Origin: Aquabacterium olei
GTDB taxonomy: Bacteria; Pseudomonadota; Gammaproteobacteria; Burkholderiales; Burkholderiaceae_C
NCBI RefSeq assembly: GCF_003100395.1
Contig: NZ_CP029210.1
Coordinates: 434,001 to 498,000 of the forward strand
Length of the DNA: 64,000 nt
Direction of reading: 5' to 3'
The notes under the pieces were generated by a model. That model was given only the letters and a program-made list of their open reading frames with translations, had not been told where the DNA came from and did no database searches. The position numbers and the translations under genes were made by a program. Positions 1 to 8,787 of the stretch are shown piece by piece. Each line of letters opens with the position of its first letter. The first letter of the stretch is position 1.

Positions 1-468
1 GAGGTGAGCGAGGCCGCGCTGTACCGGCACTTCGCCAGCAAGGCCCAGATGTACGAGGGCCTCATCGGCTTCATCGAACAGAGCCTGTTCACGCTGGCGA
101 ACCAGATCGTGGCGCGCGAGCCGGATCCGGCGCGTCAGATCGCCCGCGTGATCGGCATGGTGTTGCAGTTCGGCGAGAAGAACCCCGGCATGTGCCGTGT
201 GATCGTGGGCGAGGCCCTGCTGCACGAGCACGAGCGGTTGGCCGCGCGCATGAACCAGGCGCTCGACCGGCTGGAATCGCTGCTGCGCCAGAGCTGGCGC
301 ATGCTGGCCGAGTCGCGGGGTGCGGCCACGCCCACGGTGGCGGCACAGGCCGGTGCGTCGCTGGCGATGGCGGTGCTCTTGGGACGCCTGCAGCGCTACA
401 CGCGCACGGGCTTTGTCCGTCACCCCACCGAGCACCTCGACGCCACGTTGCAGACGCTGCTGGCCTGA
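1..468 (+). CDS. slmA: Nucleoid occlusion factor SlmA-like TetR regulator, 5' end missing
   Basis: The frame is open from the first base, so the gene starts upstream of the window. What remains is the end of the TetR-type helix-turn-helix (VSEAALYRHFASKAQMYEGL, typical of SlmA) and the whole C-terminal dimerisation domain. In E. coli, SlmA binds chromosomal sites and blocks FtsZ polymerisation over the nucleoid. The visible 155 residues fit the C-terminal part of the ~200-residue family. Another TetR regulator is possible, but the 'YRHFASKAQM' recognition-helix region is characteristic. pdeM follows after 17 bp on the same strand. Confidence 0.8.
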   Translation, partial: EVSEAALYRHFASKAQMYEGLIGFIEQSLFTLANQIVAREPDPARQIARVIGMVLQFGEKNPGMCRVIVGEALLHEHERLAARMNQALDRLESLLRQSWRMLAESRGAATPTVAAQAGASLAMAVLLGRLQRYTRTGFVRHPTEHLDATLQTLLA

Positions 469-485
469 GGCGGCATGTGACGGCA

Positions 486-1274
486 ATGACGCAGGCAGTG
501 GCTCAATGTGTGAGCCTGGCGGGAGAGGCTGTGTGGCTGCGGCCCGACCGCACCGCCTGGCTGGCGCCGGCCGGGTGCTCGCACGAAGCACCATCGGGGC
601 AGCGAGAGGTGCGGGACGTGCCGTGGCCCGCTGGCGGCACGCTGCTCGTGGCCGACGTGCACCTGGGCAAGGCCCACCAGTTCAGCGCGCGGGGGCTGCC
701 GCTGCCGGCCTCGGTGCGCCAGGGCGCCGATGGCGACACGCTCACCCGCTTGCTGCATGCCTTGCACACCAGCCATGCCGCACGCCTGGTGGTGCTGGGC
801 GACCTCTTCCATGGCCCGCAGGGCGGTGACAGCGTGGCCCGCTTTGCCGAGGCCATGGCCAGCTGGGCCGTGGATGTGGGTGAACGCGCCGAGCTGGTGC
901 TGATCGGCGGCAACCACGACACCCGCGCCCGCGCCGACCTCGGGCCCCTGCAGCAGCGCCTGGGCGCGCGCCTCCTCCACCTGCCCGAGCACGGCCACTG
1001 GCGGCAGGGTGCGCTGGCCTGCACCCACCACCCCGCGCCCGTGCCGGATGCCGGCTACACGCTGTGCGGGCACTGGCATCCCTGCGTGTCGCTGCGCGCC
1101 CGCGCACGTGATCACCTGCGCCTGCCCTGTTTCTGGCTGGGCGAACCCGTGCGCCGCCCGCTGGGCGTCCTGCCGGCCTTCGGTGCCTTCACCGGCATGC
1201 ATCCGGCCGAGCCCGGCCCGGGTGACCAACTGTGGGCCATCACCCCGCAAGGCCTGCATCCCCTCAGCACGTGA
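486..1274 (+). CDS. pdeM: Ligase-associated DNA damage response endonuclease PdeM (metallophosphoesterase)
   Basis: The 262-residue protein is a calcineurin-like phosphoesterase of the PdeM family, which in other bacteria is usually encoded with a DNA-ligase-associated helicase/exonuclease set. The metal-binding motifs are all present and in order: ADVHLGK (56-62), GDLFHG (105-110), GGNHD (141-145), a His pair at 181-182 and GHWHP (195-199). The ATG at 486 is chosen because it lies just after slmA and because the family begins about 50 residues before the first motif. A longer open frame upstream overlaps slmA and is not used. The helicase and ligase partners are not in this window, so the role in DNA repair is inferred from the family. 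Confidence 0.8.
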   Translation: MTQAVAQCVSLAGEAVWLRPDRTAWLAPAGCSHEAPSGQREVRDVPWPAGGTLLVADVHLGKAHQFSARGLPLPASVRQGADGDTLTRLLHALHTSHAARLVVLGDLFHGPQGGDSVARFAEAMASWAVDVGERAELVLIGGNHDTRARADLGPLQQRLGARLLHLPEHGHWRQGALACTHHPAPVPDAGYTLCGHWHPCVSLRARARDHLRLPCFWLGEPVRRPLGVLPAFGAFTGMHPAEPGPGDQLWAITPQGLHPLST

Positions 1275-1304
1275 GCCACGGGCCCTGCCTCTACACTGGC
1301 GCCC

Positions 1305-2210
1305 ATGAGCTCTCCCGACGTGTCCTCCCTGATTGCGCGCGCCGAATCCCTGTTGCAGCGCCTTGAAACCCTTGTCCCGTCGTCCCACCACAGCCCGGTG
1401 ATCGAGCCGGACTGGCAGGCTTCGGTCGCCTTCCGCTACCGCAAGCGCAGCACGGCCGCGTGGGCCGCCGGCTGGCTCGAGCCGGTGCGTCACGTGGCCC
1501 ACATCCGCTACGACGACCTGCAGGAGGTCGACACGCAGAAGGCGCGTTTTGCACGCAACCTGGCGCAGTTCGTGGCCGGGCGCCCGGCCAACAACGTGCT
1601 GCTCAGCGGTGCGCGCGGCACCGGCAAGTCGTCGCTCGTGAAGGCAGCCCTGCACGCGCATGCGGGCGAGGGGCTGCGCCTCATCGAGGTCGACAAGGCC
1701 GACATGATCGACCTGCCTGATCTCATTGACCTGGTGAGCAGCCGCCCCGAGCGTTTCATCGTTTTCTGCGACGACCTCAGCTTCGACGAGGGCGAACCCG
1801 GCTACAAGGCGCTGAAGTCCATCCTGGACGGCACCGTGTCGGCCAGCGGCGACAACGTGCTCATCATTGCCACGTCGAACCGCCGGCATCTCCTGCCCGA
1901 ATACCACTCCGACAACAAGAGCTACACGCGCTCGGATGACGGGGAGTTGCACCCCGGCGAGGTGGTGGAGGAAAAGATCTCGCTGTCCGAGCGTTTCGGG
2001 CTGTGGATCAGCTTCTATCCGTTCAGCCAGGACGAGTACCTGGCCATCGTGGCGCAGTGGCTGAGCCACTTCGGGGTGGATTCCGGCGCCATCGAGGCGG
2101 CACGACCAGAGGCCCTTGTGTGGGCCATCGAACGGGGCTCCCGCTCCGGCCGCGTGGCCTACCAGTTCGCGCGCGACCACGCCGGACGCGTTCAAGGGGC
2201 AGCGCCATGA
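1305..2210 (+). CDS. DUF815-family AAA ATP-binding protein
   Basis: The 301-residue protein matches the DUF815 group of P-loop ATPases. The Walker A motif SGARGTGKSS is at 101-110 and Walker B FIVFCDDLSF at 151-160. Further conserved-looking blocks such as 'ATSNRRHLLPE' resemble the sensor region of AAA proteins. The N-terminal ~90 residues are alpha-helical and carry no recognised motif. The stop overlaps the start of the next gene by 4 bp (ATGA), so this and the Nudix gene are translationally coupled. The cellular function of DUF815 proteins is unknown; an AAA-type remodelling role is only inferred from the fold. Confidence 0.85.
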   Translation: MSSPDVSSLIARAESLLQRLETLVPSSHHSPVIEPDWQASVAFRYRKRSTAAWAAGWLEPVRHVAHIRYDDLQEVDTQKARFARNLAQFVAGRPANNVLLSGARGTGKSSLVKAALHAHAGEGLRLIEVDKADMIDLPDLIDLVSSRPERFIVFCDDLSFDEGEPGYKALKSILDGTVSASGDNVLIIATSNRRHLLPEYHSDNKSYTRSDDGELHPGEVVEEKISLSERFGLWISFYPFSQDEYLAIVAQWLSHFGVDSGAIEAARPEALVWAIERGSRSGRVAYQFARDHAGRVQGAAP

Positions 2211-2704
2211 GCACGTCGCCCGAACGCAAGTCGTACCACGTCATGGAGCCGACCGATCGCGTGCCGGTCGAGGTGGCCGTGGGCGTGCTGATCGAGCGCG
2301 ATGCGCAGGGGCGCGAAGGGCGCTTTCTGCTGACCTCACGCCCCGAAGGCAAGGTCTACGCAGGGCACTGGGAGTTTCCGGGGGGCAAACTCGAAGCAGG
2401 CGAAACGGTCGAGCAGGCGCTGCGCCGCGAGCTGATCGAGGAGCTCGGCATCACGATCGGTGAGGCCCATGCATGGCAGACCGAAGTGATGGACTATCCC
2501 CACGCGCGCGTGCGCCTGCATTTCTGCAAGGTCTACACATGGGAAGGCGCATTCGAGATGCGCGAAGGGCAGCACATGGCTTGGCAGACGCTGCCGGTGG
2601 ACGTGGTGCCGGTGTTGCCCGGCACCATTCCGGTGCTGCAATGGCTGGCCGCCGAGCGCGGCCACCCTGGCCCCACGCATCAGGCGCCCGTGTCGGGCGA
2701 CTGA
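2207..2704 (+). CDS. Nudix hydrolase (MutT/8-oxo-dGTP diphosphatase-like)
   Basis: The protein has 165 residues and a full Nudix box at 59-82 (GG-x5-E-x7-REL-x-EELGI, with R74, E75, E78 and E79 as the metal-binding core). The surrounding text ('YAGHWEFPGG') is that of MutT-type house-cleaning enzymes, which hydrolyse oxidised nucleoside triphosphates to monophosphates. The start overlaps the stop of the DUF815 ATPase gene by 4 bp, which fixes the start codon. The exact substrate cannot be read from the sequence. Confidence 0.88.
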   Translation: MSTSPERKSYHVMEPTDRVPVEVAVGVLIERDAQGREGRFLLTSRPEGKVYAGHWEFPGGKLEAGETVEQALRRELIEELGITIGEAHAWQTEVMDYPHARVRLHFCKVYTWEGAFEMREGQHMAWQTLPVDVVPVLPGTIPVLQWLAAERGHPGPTHQAPVSGD

Positions 2705-2727
2705 GGGGCGTGGGCCGTCGGCGCGCC

Positions 2728-2940
2728 TCAGTTCGAGGCGGCGCTGGCAGGGGCTTCGGCGCTGGCGGCGGGCGCCGGTTCGCTGGCCGGAGCGCTGGCC
2801 GCCGAGGCGGACTCTTCCGTGTGGGTCGGGTCGATCCCGTGCTTCTCACCGCCCATGTCGATGTTCGCATCCGTCTTGCTGAGCACGAACACCACGATCA
2901 CGGCGAACACCACGAAACCAACCAGCATCTTCCACATCAT
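2728..2940 (-). CDS. Small single-pass membrane protein, function unknown
   Basis: A 70-residue protein starts at a tandem ATG-ATG preceded by GGAGA (reverse strand, just above 2941). Residues about 5-21 form one hydrophobic helix (VGFVVFAVIVVFVL). The rest is a soluble tail that ends in a low-complexity Ala/Ser/Pro/Glu run. It converges with the Nudix gene. Codon use follows the surrounding GC-rich genes, which supports it as real. No family is recognised. Confidence 0.6.
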   Translation of the reverse strand: MMWKMLVGFVVFAVIVVFVLSKTDANIDMGGEKHGIDPTHTEESASAASAPASEPAPAASAEAPASAASN

Positions 2941-3178
2941 CTGTCTCCGGTTCTGGGCGCGGTCTGCGCCCCGTCTATGCAAGGCACCTCATGGGTGCCA
3001 CCTTGGCCAAGCCTTGTCGGCGCGGGCGCATTGTGGGCCCGAACGGCATGGCTTGTTCCTCGGTAGCTTCCCGGGGGCGAGCTGTGCCGTCAAGGGGCAT
3101 ACCCCTGCGCTATTCTGGGACACCCGAACGGTCGATCGATCGACATTGATCAAGAACGAGACACGAGCGAGGCAAACG

Positions 3179-4057
3179 ATGACGTCCTACCAAACCCTGA
3201 ACTGGTCCGTCGACACCGACGGTGTGCTGTTGCTGACGCTGAACCGGCCCGATCAGCTCAACGCCTTCACGATCGAGATGGCCAATGAACTGGTGGATGC
3301 CTTCACCCGCGCCAGCGACGACGACAGCGTGCGGGCCGTCGTCGTGACGGGGGCCGGCAAGGCCTTCTGCGCCGGCATGGACCTGTCGGTGGGCGGCAAC
3401 GTCTTCGGGCTGGATGAGGGGCAGCGCCCCACGATGGACGACCTGCAGACCCGGCTGAACGACCCGGCCATCCTGAATGGTGTGCGCGACACCGGCGGGC
3501 GCGTGGTGCTGTCCATCTTCGATTGCAAGAAGCCAGTCATCGGTGCCATCAACGGCGCGGCCGTGGGCATCGGTGCGACGATGACCCTGCCCATGGACAT
3601 CCGCCTTGCATCCGACAAGGCGCGCATCGGCTTCGTCTTCGGCCGCATCGGCATCGTGCCCGAGGCCTGCTCCAGCTGGTTCCTGCCGCGCATCGTCGGC
3701 ATCTCGCGGGCGCTGGAGTGGACCTACATGGCCGATGTGTTCGACGGCCATGAGGCGCAGCGCGGCGGCCTTGTGAAGGCCGTGGTGCCGGGCGACGACC
3801 TGCTGGCCGAGGCGATGAAGATCGCGCGTCGCATCGCGACCGAGCGCTCGGCGGTGGGCATCGCGCTGACGCGCCAGATGATGTACCGCAATGCGGCCCA
3901 GCCGCATCCGCTCGCGGCGCACCAGGTGGATTCGCTCGCCATGTTCTACACCAGCATCGGCGACGGCAAGGAGGGCGTGCAGGCCTTCCTCGACAAGCGC
4001 CCGGCGCGCTTCACCAGCCAGGCCTCCGACATGCCGCCGTTCTACCCGTGGTGGTGA
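3179..4057 (+). CDS. Crotonase / enoyl-CoA hydratase family protein
   Basis: This 292-residue protein has the crotonase fold. The first oxyanion-hole segment is GKAFCAGMD (60-68) and the second is the 'INGAAVGIGATMTLP' block, followed by 'GIVPEACSSWFLPRIVG'. The length and the 'GRIGIVPEACSSWFLPR' text are those of stand-alone enoyl-CoA hydratases. The ATG at 3179 is preferred over further upstream starts because homologues begin a few residues before the TLNRPDQLNAF block. The upstream ~230 bp is a plain intergenic region. The acyl-CoA substrate is not evident. Confidence 0.85.
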   Translation: MTSYQTLNWSVDTDGVLLLTLNRPDQLNAFTIEMANELVDAFTRASDDDSVRAVVVTGAGKAFCAGMDLSVGGNVFGLDEGQRPTMDDLQTRLNDPAILNGVRDTGGRVVLSIFDCKKPVIGAINGAAVGIGATMTLPMDIRLASDKARIGFVFGRIGIVPEACSSWFLPRIVGISRALEWTYMADVFDGHEAQRGGLVKAVVPGDDLLAEAMKIARRIATERSAVGIALTRQMMYRNAAQPHPLAAHQVDSLAMFYTSIGDGKEGVQAFLDKRPARFTSQASDMPPFYPWW

Positions 4058-4070
4058 ACGCGCGCCCATG

Positions 4071-4095
4071 AAAAAGCCCGGCATAGGGCCGGGCT
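4071..4095 (-). terminator. Intrinsic terminator of the SWIB gene
   Basis: AGCCCGGC (4075-4082) pairs with GCCGGGCT (4088-4095) across a 5-nt loop. On the minus strand the hairpin is followed by a run of five T. It lies about 60 bp past the stop of the SWIB-domain gene, and it may also block read-through between the convergent crotonase and SWIB genes. Confidence 0.8.
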
Positions 4096-4156
4096 GGAGG
4101 GCGGATGCCTTTGGGGCCGAGGGCCACGCATGCGCGGCCCGGCACCCGGGGGGCGA

Positions 4157-4477
4157 TCAGCTCAGCTGGTTGCTGATCAGCTTGGTCAGTTCGAACATCG
4201 TGACCTGGTCCTTGCCGAAGATGGGCTTCAGCTTGGCGTCAGCATTGATGTTGCGCTTGTTGGCTTCGTCCTGCAGCTTGTGCTGCTTGATGTAGTCCCA
4301 CACCTTCTTGGTGACCTCGGTGCGCGGCAGCGGGTCCTTGCCGATGACGGCGGCCAGCAGCGGGCTCGGCGTCAGGGGCTTGGAGAAGGCCGCGTTCGGG
4401 GCGCGCTTCGGTGCAGCTGCCTTGTCGGCAGTCTTCGTGGCGGCCTTCTTGGCCGGGGCTTTCTTCGCAGTTGCCAT
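4157..4477 (-). CDS. SWIB/MDM2 domain protein with basic N-terminal tail
   Basis: The protein has 106 residues. Residues 1-31 are a Lys/Ala-rich tail resembling histone H1-like tails, and 32-106 form a complete SWIB domain ('KPLTPSPLLAAVIG', 'VWDYIKQHKLQD', 'FGKDQVTMFELTKLISNQL'). SWIB proteins in eukaryotes are chromatin-associated. Stand-alone bacterial versions occur in chlamydiae and many betaproteobacteria, with no settled function. A GGAG Shine-Dalgarno lies 9 nt before the ATG. The basic tail suggests DNA or RNA contact; that is inference. Confidence 0.88.
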   Translation of the reverse strand: MATAKKAPAKKAATKTADKAAAPKRAPNAAFSKPLTPSPLLAAVIGKDPLPRTEVTKKVWDYIKQHKLQDEANKRNINADAKLKPIFGKDQVTMFELTKLISNQLS

Positions 4478-4802
4478 GTGAATTCACTCCAGAGAGAAGT
4501 CGGATCTGTGGGCCCCGGGCGCCGGCTGCTTGTGCGAGCGTTCCTCTGAGGCGATGCATCGGACATGGTAATGCTTCTTCCCAGGCAAAACCACGCTTTC
4601 CCGGGCTGTGTGGCCGGGGCACGTCATGATTTTGCCCCGCGGTATCGACAGCGCTGTCCGTTGTGGCCGTTCGCAGGCAAACCATGTGCCCTTTCGGACG
4701 CCACGGCGCACGGATGGAACATCCGGTGACAGGGCGCCCGGCCATCCAATGGCCTGGTGTCCAATCCGGGGGGATGTCCCCCCTCTTTCGTGGAGCGCGT
4801 TG
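4478..4802. other. Intergenic region between divergent SWIB and OYE-family genes
   Basis: This 325-bp stretch holds the two divergent promoters. It includes a less GC-rich part (about 4560-4640), but I could not pick out a convincing -35/-10 pair, operator or structured RNA. No ORF with the codon bias of the neighbours is present. Confidence 0.4.
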
Positions 4803-6065
4803 ATGACCCCTCAAGCCGTGCTGGCCCAGCCCTTCACCCTGCCCAATGGCACGGTCGTGAAGAACCGCCTGTTCAAGTCCGCCATGAGCGAAGCGCTGGG
4901 CACCCGTGCGGGTGGCGCCACGCCCGAGCTGGCGAGGCTGTATGGCGCCTGGGCCGAGGGCGGCATCGGGCTGTGCGTGACGGGCAACGTGATGATCGAC
5001 CGGCGTGCGCTGGGCGAGCCGGGCAACGTCGTGATCGAAGGCGAGGGCGACCTGGCCGCGCTGCGGGCGTGGGCGCAGGCGGCCACCCAGCAGGGCGCGC
5101 AGTGCTGGGTGCAACTCAACCACCCGGGCAAGCAGGCGCCCAAGGGGCTGAACCGCGAGAACGTGGCGCCGTCGGCGGTGCCTTTCCGCCCGGAGATGCA
5201 GGCCTTCTTTCCGACGCCGCGCGAATTGACCGATGCCGAGGTGCATGAGCTGGTGGCGCGCTTCGGTCGCGCGGCCGGCGTGGTGAAGCAGGCGGGCTTC
5301 AGTGGGGTGCAGATCCACGGGGCACATGGCTACCTCGTCAGCCAGTTCCTGTCGCCGCACCACAACCGCCGTGAAGACGAGTGGGGCGGCACGCCAGAGA
5401 AGCGACGACGCTTCGTGCTGGCCGTCTACCGCGCCATGCGCGACGCCGTCGGGCCGACCTTCCCCATCGGCATCAAGCTGAACTCGGCCGACTTCCAGCG
5501 CGGGGGCTTCACAGAGGAAGAGTCGCTCGACACCATCCGCGCGCTGGCCGAGGCCGGCATCGACCTGATCGAGGTGTCGGGTGGCACCTACGAGGCGCCT
5601 GCGATGACGGGGGTGAAAGCCAGGGCCGAGCCCGTGAAGGACAGCACCCGCCAGCGCGAGGCCTACTTCCTGGCCTTTGCCGAAAAGGCCCGACAGGCCG
5701 TGCGCGTGCCGCTGGTGGTCACGGGCGGCTTCCGCTCGCTGGAGGGCATGGCCGAGGCGGTGTCATCCGGAGCGGTCGATTTCGTCGGCCTGGCGCGGGC
5801 GCTGGCCATCGAGCCCGATCTGCCCCGACGCCTGCTGGCCGGTCAGCAGCCCACGCAGACCGTGCGGCCCATCCGCACCGGCATCGGCATGGTGGATCGC
5901 ATGGGGCTGATGGAGGTGACCTGGTACACCGGCCAGCTCAAGCGCATCGGCCGGGGAGAGGCCCCCAAGCCGAAGGAGTCGGCGCTGTGGGTGCTGCTGG
6001 GCTTTTTGCTCAAGCAGGCGGGGTTGGGGCGCAAGAAGCGGCCGACGCGCTTGCGGGCGAGTTGA
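4803..6065 (+). CDS. NADH:flavin oxidoreductase, Old Yellow Enzyme family
   Basis: A 420-residue FMN-dependent TIM-barrel oxidoreductase. Family signatures visible: QLNHPG (104-109), IHGAHGYL (171-178) carrying the substrate-binding His pair position, then 'SQFLSPHHNRR' and the phosphate-binding C-terminal 'VVTGGFRS' and 'VDFVGLARAL' segments. OYE enzymes reduce activated C=C bonds, but the physiological substrate is rarely known. The C-terminus carries a ~50-residue extension rich in Lys/Arg beyond the barrel. The ATG at 4803 is taken because it directly precedes the first beta strand; longer frames upstream would run through the promoter region. Confidence 0.88.
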   Translation: MTPQAVLAQPFTLPNGTVVKNRLFKSAMSEALGTRAGGATPELARLYGAWAEGGIGLCVTGNVMIDRRALGEPGNVVIEGEGDLAALRAWAQAATQQGAQCWVQLNHPGKQAPKGLNRENVAPSAVPFRPEMQAFFPTPRELTDAEVHELVARFGRAAGVVKQAGFSGVQIHGAHGYLVSQFLSPHHNRREDEWGGTPEKRRRFVLAVYRAMRDAVGPTFPIGIKLNSADFQRGGFTEEESLDTIRALAEAGIDLIEVSGGTYEAPAMTGVKARAEPVKDSTRQREAYFLAFAEKARQAVRVPLVVTGGFRSLEGMAEAVSSGAVDFVGLARALAIEPDLPRRLLAGQQPTQTVRPIRTGIGMVDRMGLMEVTWYTGQLKRIGRGEAPKPKESALWVLLGFLLKQAGLGRKKRPTRLRAS

Positions 6066-6098
6066 GGGCCAGGCTCATCCATTGAGCGCCCCCGTGCG

Positions 6099-7214
6099 TC
6101 AACGCGACATCACGAGGTCCGCATCAATCTGATCGAGGGTCGCGACACCACACAGGGCCATGGCGATCTCCAACTCGTCGCGCAGCAGGCGCAGCACGTG
6201 TGCCACGCCCATCGCCCCCGCTGTGGCAAGCCCGTGAACCTGTGGACGGCCCACCAGCACGGCCCGGGCTCCCAGCGCCAGGGCCTTCAGGACATCCGTG
6301 CCTCTGCGAATGCCCCCATCCACCAGCACGGGCATGGTGTGCCCCACGGCTGCCACGATCGCGGGCAGGGCTTCCGCGGTGGGGAGGGCCGTGTCCAGCG
6401 TCCGTCCGCCATGGTTGGACACGATGAGGCCGTCGGCGCCCGCGTCATGTGCCGCGCGCGCATCGTCCGGGTGCAGGATGCCCTTGAGGAGCACGGGAAG
6501 CCGCGTGTGTGCCTTCAGCCACGCGACATCGCCCCACGTGGGCGCCTGCTGCAGCAGGCCATCGAACATGGCACTCTGGCCGGGCTGCAGTGCAGCGGGA
6601 CGCCAGGGTGGCAGGCCGAGCAGGTTCACCGCTTCGATGCCCGGTGGCAGTGAGAAGCCGGCTCGCCGCTCGCGATCGCGGGCGCCACTGGTCGGCGCAT
6701 CGACGGTGAGCACCAGCGCCTCGTAACCCGCGGCCTCGGCGCGCCTGACGAGCTCCAGCGTGAAATCCCGGTCATGTTGCAGGTAAAGCTGGAACCAGAG
6801 CGGCCCGCGCCCCGCATCGGTGCCGATGGCTCGGGCCACATGCTCGAGCAAGGTCGAGGACTGGCAGCTGAGGACCATGCCGGCCTCCTGGGCCGACGCG
6901 GCCACCGCCGTGGCCAGTTCTGCGTCCGGGTGCGCCATGCGCTGGAACGCCACCGGCGCCAGCAGGATGGGATGTGCGCAAGTGCGCCCGAGCAACTTGA
7001 TCCGGGTGTGGCCGCCCGTGAGGTTGCGCAGCACCCGAGGGCGCAGGCGCATCGCGTCCCAGGCGGCGCGGTTGGCCGACACGGTGACCTCGTCGGCTGC
7101 GCCGCCCTGGAAGTAGGCCCAGGCGGCCTGTGGCAGGCGCGCCTGCGCGAGGCGCTCGTGGTCGATCAGGGCGACGACCTCGGGGGGCAGTGATGTGAGA
7201 GCAGGTTCAGGCAT
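6099..7214 (-). CDS. FMN-dependent alpha-hydroxy-acid oxidase/dehydrogenase (LldD-like)
   Basis: The 371-residue protein has all signatures of the L-lactate dehydrogenase/glycolate oxidase family: YFQGGAADE (34-42) with the active-site Tyr, QLYLQ (142-146), LKGI with the flavin-binding Lys (243-246), SNHGGR with catalytic His268 and Arg271, and DGGIRRGTD (299-307). These enzymes oxidise L-2-hydroxy acids to 2-oxo acids and pass electrons to quinone, cytochrome or oxygen. It is the last gene of a five-gene minus-strand operon, 19 bp after the cytochrome b561 gene. The substrate is unknown. The siderophore-operon context makes a role in iron metabolism worth testing. Confidence 0.88.
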   Translation of the reverse strand: MPEPALTSLPPEVVALIDHERLAQARLPQAAWAYFQGGAADEVTVSANRAAWDAMRLRPRVLRNLTGGHTRIKLLGRTCAHPILLAPVAFQRMAHPDAELATAVAASAQEAGMVLSCQSSTLLEHVARAIGTDAGRGPLWFQLYLQHDRDFTLELVRRAEAAGYEALVLTVDAPTSGARDRERRAGFSLPPGIEAVNLLGLPPWRPAALQPGQSAMFDGLLQQAPTWGDVAWLKAHTRLPVLLKGILHPDDARAAHDAGADGLIVSNHGGRTLDTALPTAEALPAIVAAVGHTMPVLVDGGIRRGTDVLKALALGARAVLVGRPQVHGLATAGAMGVAHVLRLLRDELEIAMALCGVATLDQIDADLVMSR

Positions 7215-7233
7215 GGTCTGGTCGGCTCCCCGC

Positions 7234-7767
7234 TCAGACGACGTCGTCCGGGCCGGGAGCCGGCTTCCGCCCGTCGATCATGGCACGCACCAGATTTTCG
7301 CCATGCCGTCGGCTCGTGAACGCGACGCCCGCCAGATGGGCCGCGATCAGGCCGAGCAGGCACCAGCCCAGCAAGCGGTGCAATTCGTCGAGCCACGCCT
7401 CCCCCCAGAAGGCGTCGGTGGTGTACAGCCAGCCGGTGAAGGCGAGGGCGAGCACACATGTCCAGAGGGCCAGGGCCATCCAGCCGCCGAGCGGGTTATG
7501 GCCCATGTGGCGGCGCTCGGTGCCATGCCACACCTGCCTTGCATATGCCCAAGTGGCCCTGGGCCCGTGCACGAACCGCCGCAGGCTTGCATGGCTCTGT
7601 CCGCGAGCGCCCCACAGCAGCCGGCCAAGCACCAGTGCGCCGGCGAGCAGGCCGGCGTTTTCATGTGGGCCGAAGCCCACGTCGTCCAAGGTGCTGATCC
7701 AGGCAACGGCCACGCAAGCGGCGACGCTCCAATGCACCAGCCGGACGAACGGATCCCAGACCTGCAT
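7234..7767 (-). CDS. Cytochrome b561-type di-haem membrane protein
   Basis: A 177-residue integral membrane protein with four predicted transmembrane helices and the usual His positions of bacterial b561 proteins (His12 in 'FVRLVHWS', and 'LHRLLGWCLLGLIAAHLAG' near the C-terminus). The start codon overlaps the stop of the PepSY gene by one base (TGATG), so the two are coupled. Such cytochromes relay electrons across the inner membrane, often to periplasmic acceptors. Together with the PepSY protein and the flavoenzyme on either side, it could form an electron chain; that is inferred from gene order only. Confidence 0.85.
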   Translation of the reverse strand: MQVWDPFVRLVHWSVAACVAVAWISTLDDVGFGPHENAGLLAGALVLGRLLWGARGQSHASLRRFVHGPRATWAYARQVWHGTERRHMGHNPLGGWMALALWTCVLALAFTGWLYTTDAFWGEAWLDELHRLLGWCLLGLIAAHLAGVAFTSRRHGENLVRAMIDGRKPAPGPDDVV

Positions 7768-8054
7768 CAGTCCGGCTGCTTCACCGCGCCGACCTTCTCG
7801 AAGGTCTTGGGGTTGAAATAGACCTCGGCGCGTTTGCCCGTCTCGTCGAAGCCGTAGACCTCGTAGCAACCGTTGTCGACCTTGACCTGGCGGACCTTCT
7901 TCCAGCCGTCGTCGAGGAGCTTGCGCTGCAGGTCCATCTGCTTGCGCCACTCGGCTTGCGGCACATCGCACTTGAATTCACCATGGGCCAGGGCTGGACC
8001 GCTGGCCATCAGTGCGGCGGCCAGGGTGGTCAGAAGGACAGTGATCTTGGTCAT
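7767..8054 (-). CDS. PepSY-domain periplasmic protein
   Basis: A 95-residue protein with a clear signal peptide (residues 1-23, cleavage after ALA) and one PepSY-type domain ('GWKKVRQVKVDNGCYEVYGF'). It has two cysteines in the mature part. PepSY domains are found in periplasmic proteins near cytochromes, redox sensors and peptidases. It lies between the PiuC-type hydroxylase (34 bp upstream) and the b561 gene (1-bp overlap). The start at 8054 is chosen because it begins the signal peptide. Confidence 0.85.
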   Translation of the reverse strand: MTKITVLLTTLAAALMASGPALAHGEFKCDVPQAEWRKQMDLQRKLLDDGWKKVRQVKVDNGCYEVYGFDETGKRAEVYFNPKTFEKVGAVKQPD

Positions 8055-8088
8055 TGAATGACTCCGCATTACAAGAGGGGAGGGGGGC

Positions 8089-8775
8089 TCACACATCGAT
8101 CCACATGCGCAGCAGGTTGTGGTACGTCGCCGTCAGGCCGATCACGGCCTCGTCGGTCTCGCCCACCGTGCTGCGTAGGTGCATGAGGTGCATGTCCATG
8201 TCATAGAGTAGGCGCCGTTGCTCGTCGCTGCGCACCATGCTCTGCACCCAGAAGAAGCTTGCGACCCGGTGTCCCCGCGTGACCGGTTCGACCCGGTGCA
8301 CGCTTGTGCCGGGGTAGACGACCATGTCGCCTGCTGGCAGCTTGACGCGTCGTGGCCCGAAGGTGTCTTCGATCACCAGATCGCCGCCATCGTACTCATC
8401 GGGTTCGCTGAGGAAGATGGTGCACGATACATCGGTGCGCACGCGCCCCACGCCGCCCGGGAGGTGGCGCACCGCGCTGTCGACATGGTTGCCGAAGGTG
8501 TTCAGGTTGCCGCCGTAGCGGTTGAACATGGGCGGTGAAACCTGCCGTGGCAGCGCGGCCGAAAAGAACAGGGCGTGACGCTGCAGGGCCTGGAGCACCA
8601 TCTCCTGCAACTGCCGGGTCACCGGGTGGTTTTCCGGCAGTTGTTCGTTGCGCTTGGCCTGGGCGGCCTGCTGCCCCGAGCTCACACGGCCGTCCGACCA
8701 GGGTGCATCGGACAGGAGGGTGCGCGCGTGGTGGACTTCATCCGGTGTCAGCACCTGTTGAGCGTGGAGCAGCAT
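8089..8775 (-). CDS. piuC: Fe(II)/2-oxoglutarate-dependent PKHD-type hydroxylase (PiuC/YbiX)
   Basis: The 228-residue protein is a full-length PKHD-type hydroxylase. The iron ligands are H97-x-D99 and H160, and Arg170 is the 2-oxoglutarate-binding arginine ('[12 protein letters not shown]'). The family (E. coli YbiX, Pseudomonas PiuC) is encoded next to catecholate siderophore receptors and is iron-repressed, as expected here: the gene starts 12 bp after the receptor stop. The true substrate of PiuC/YbiX proteins is unsettled. Confidence 0.9.
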   Translation of the reverse strand: MLLHAQQVLTPDEVHHARTLLSDAPWSDGRVSSGQQAAQAKRNEQLPENHPVTRQLQEMVLQALQRHALFFSAALPRQVSPPMFNRYGGNLNTFGNHVDSAVRHLPGGVGRVRTDVSCTIFLSEPDEYDGGDLVIEDTFGPRRVKLPAGDMVVYPGTSVHRVEPVTRGHRVASFFWVQSMVRSDEQRRLLYDMDMHLMHLRSTVGETDEAVIGLTATYHNLLRMWIDV

Positions 8776-8787
8776 GGCGGAAGCAGG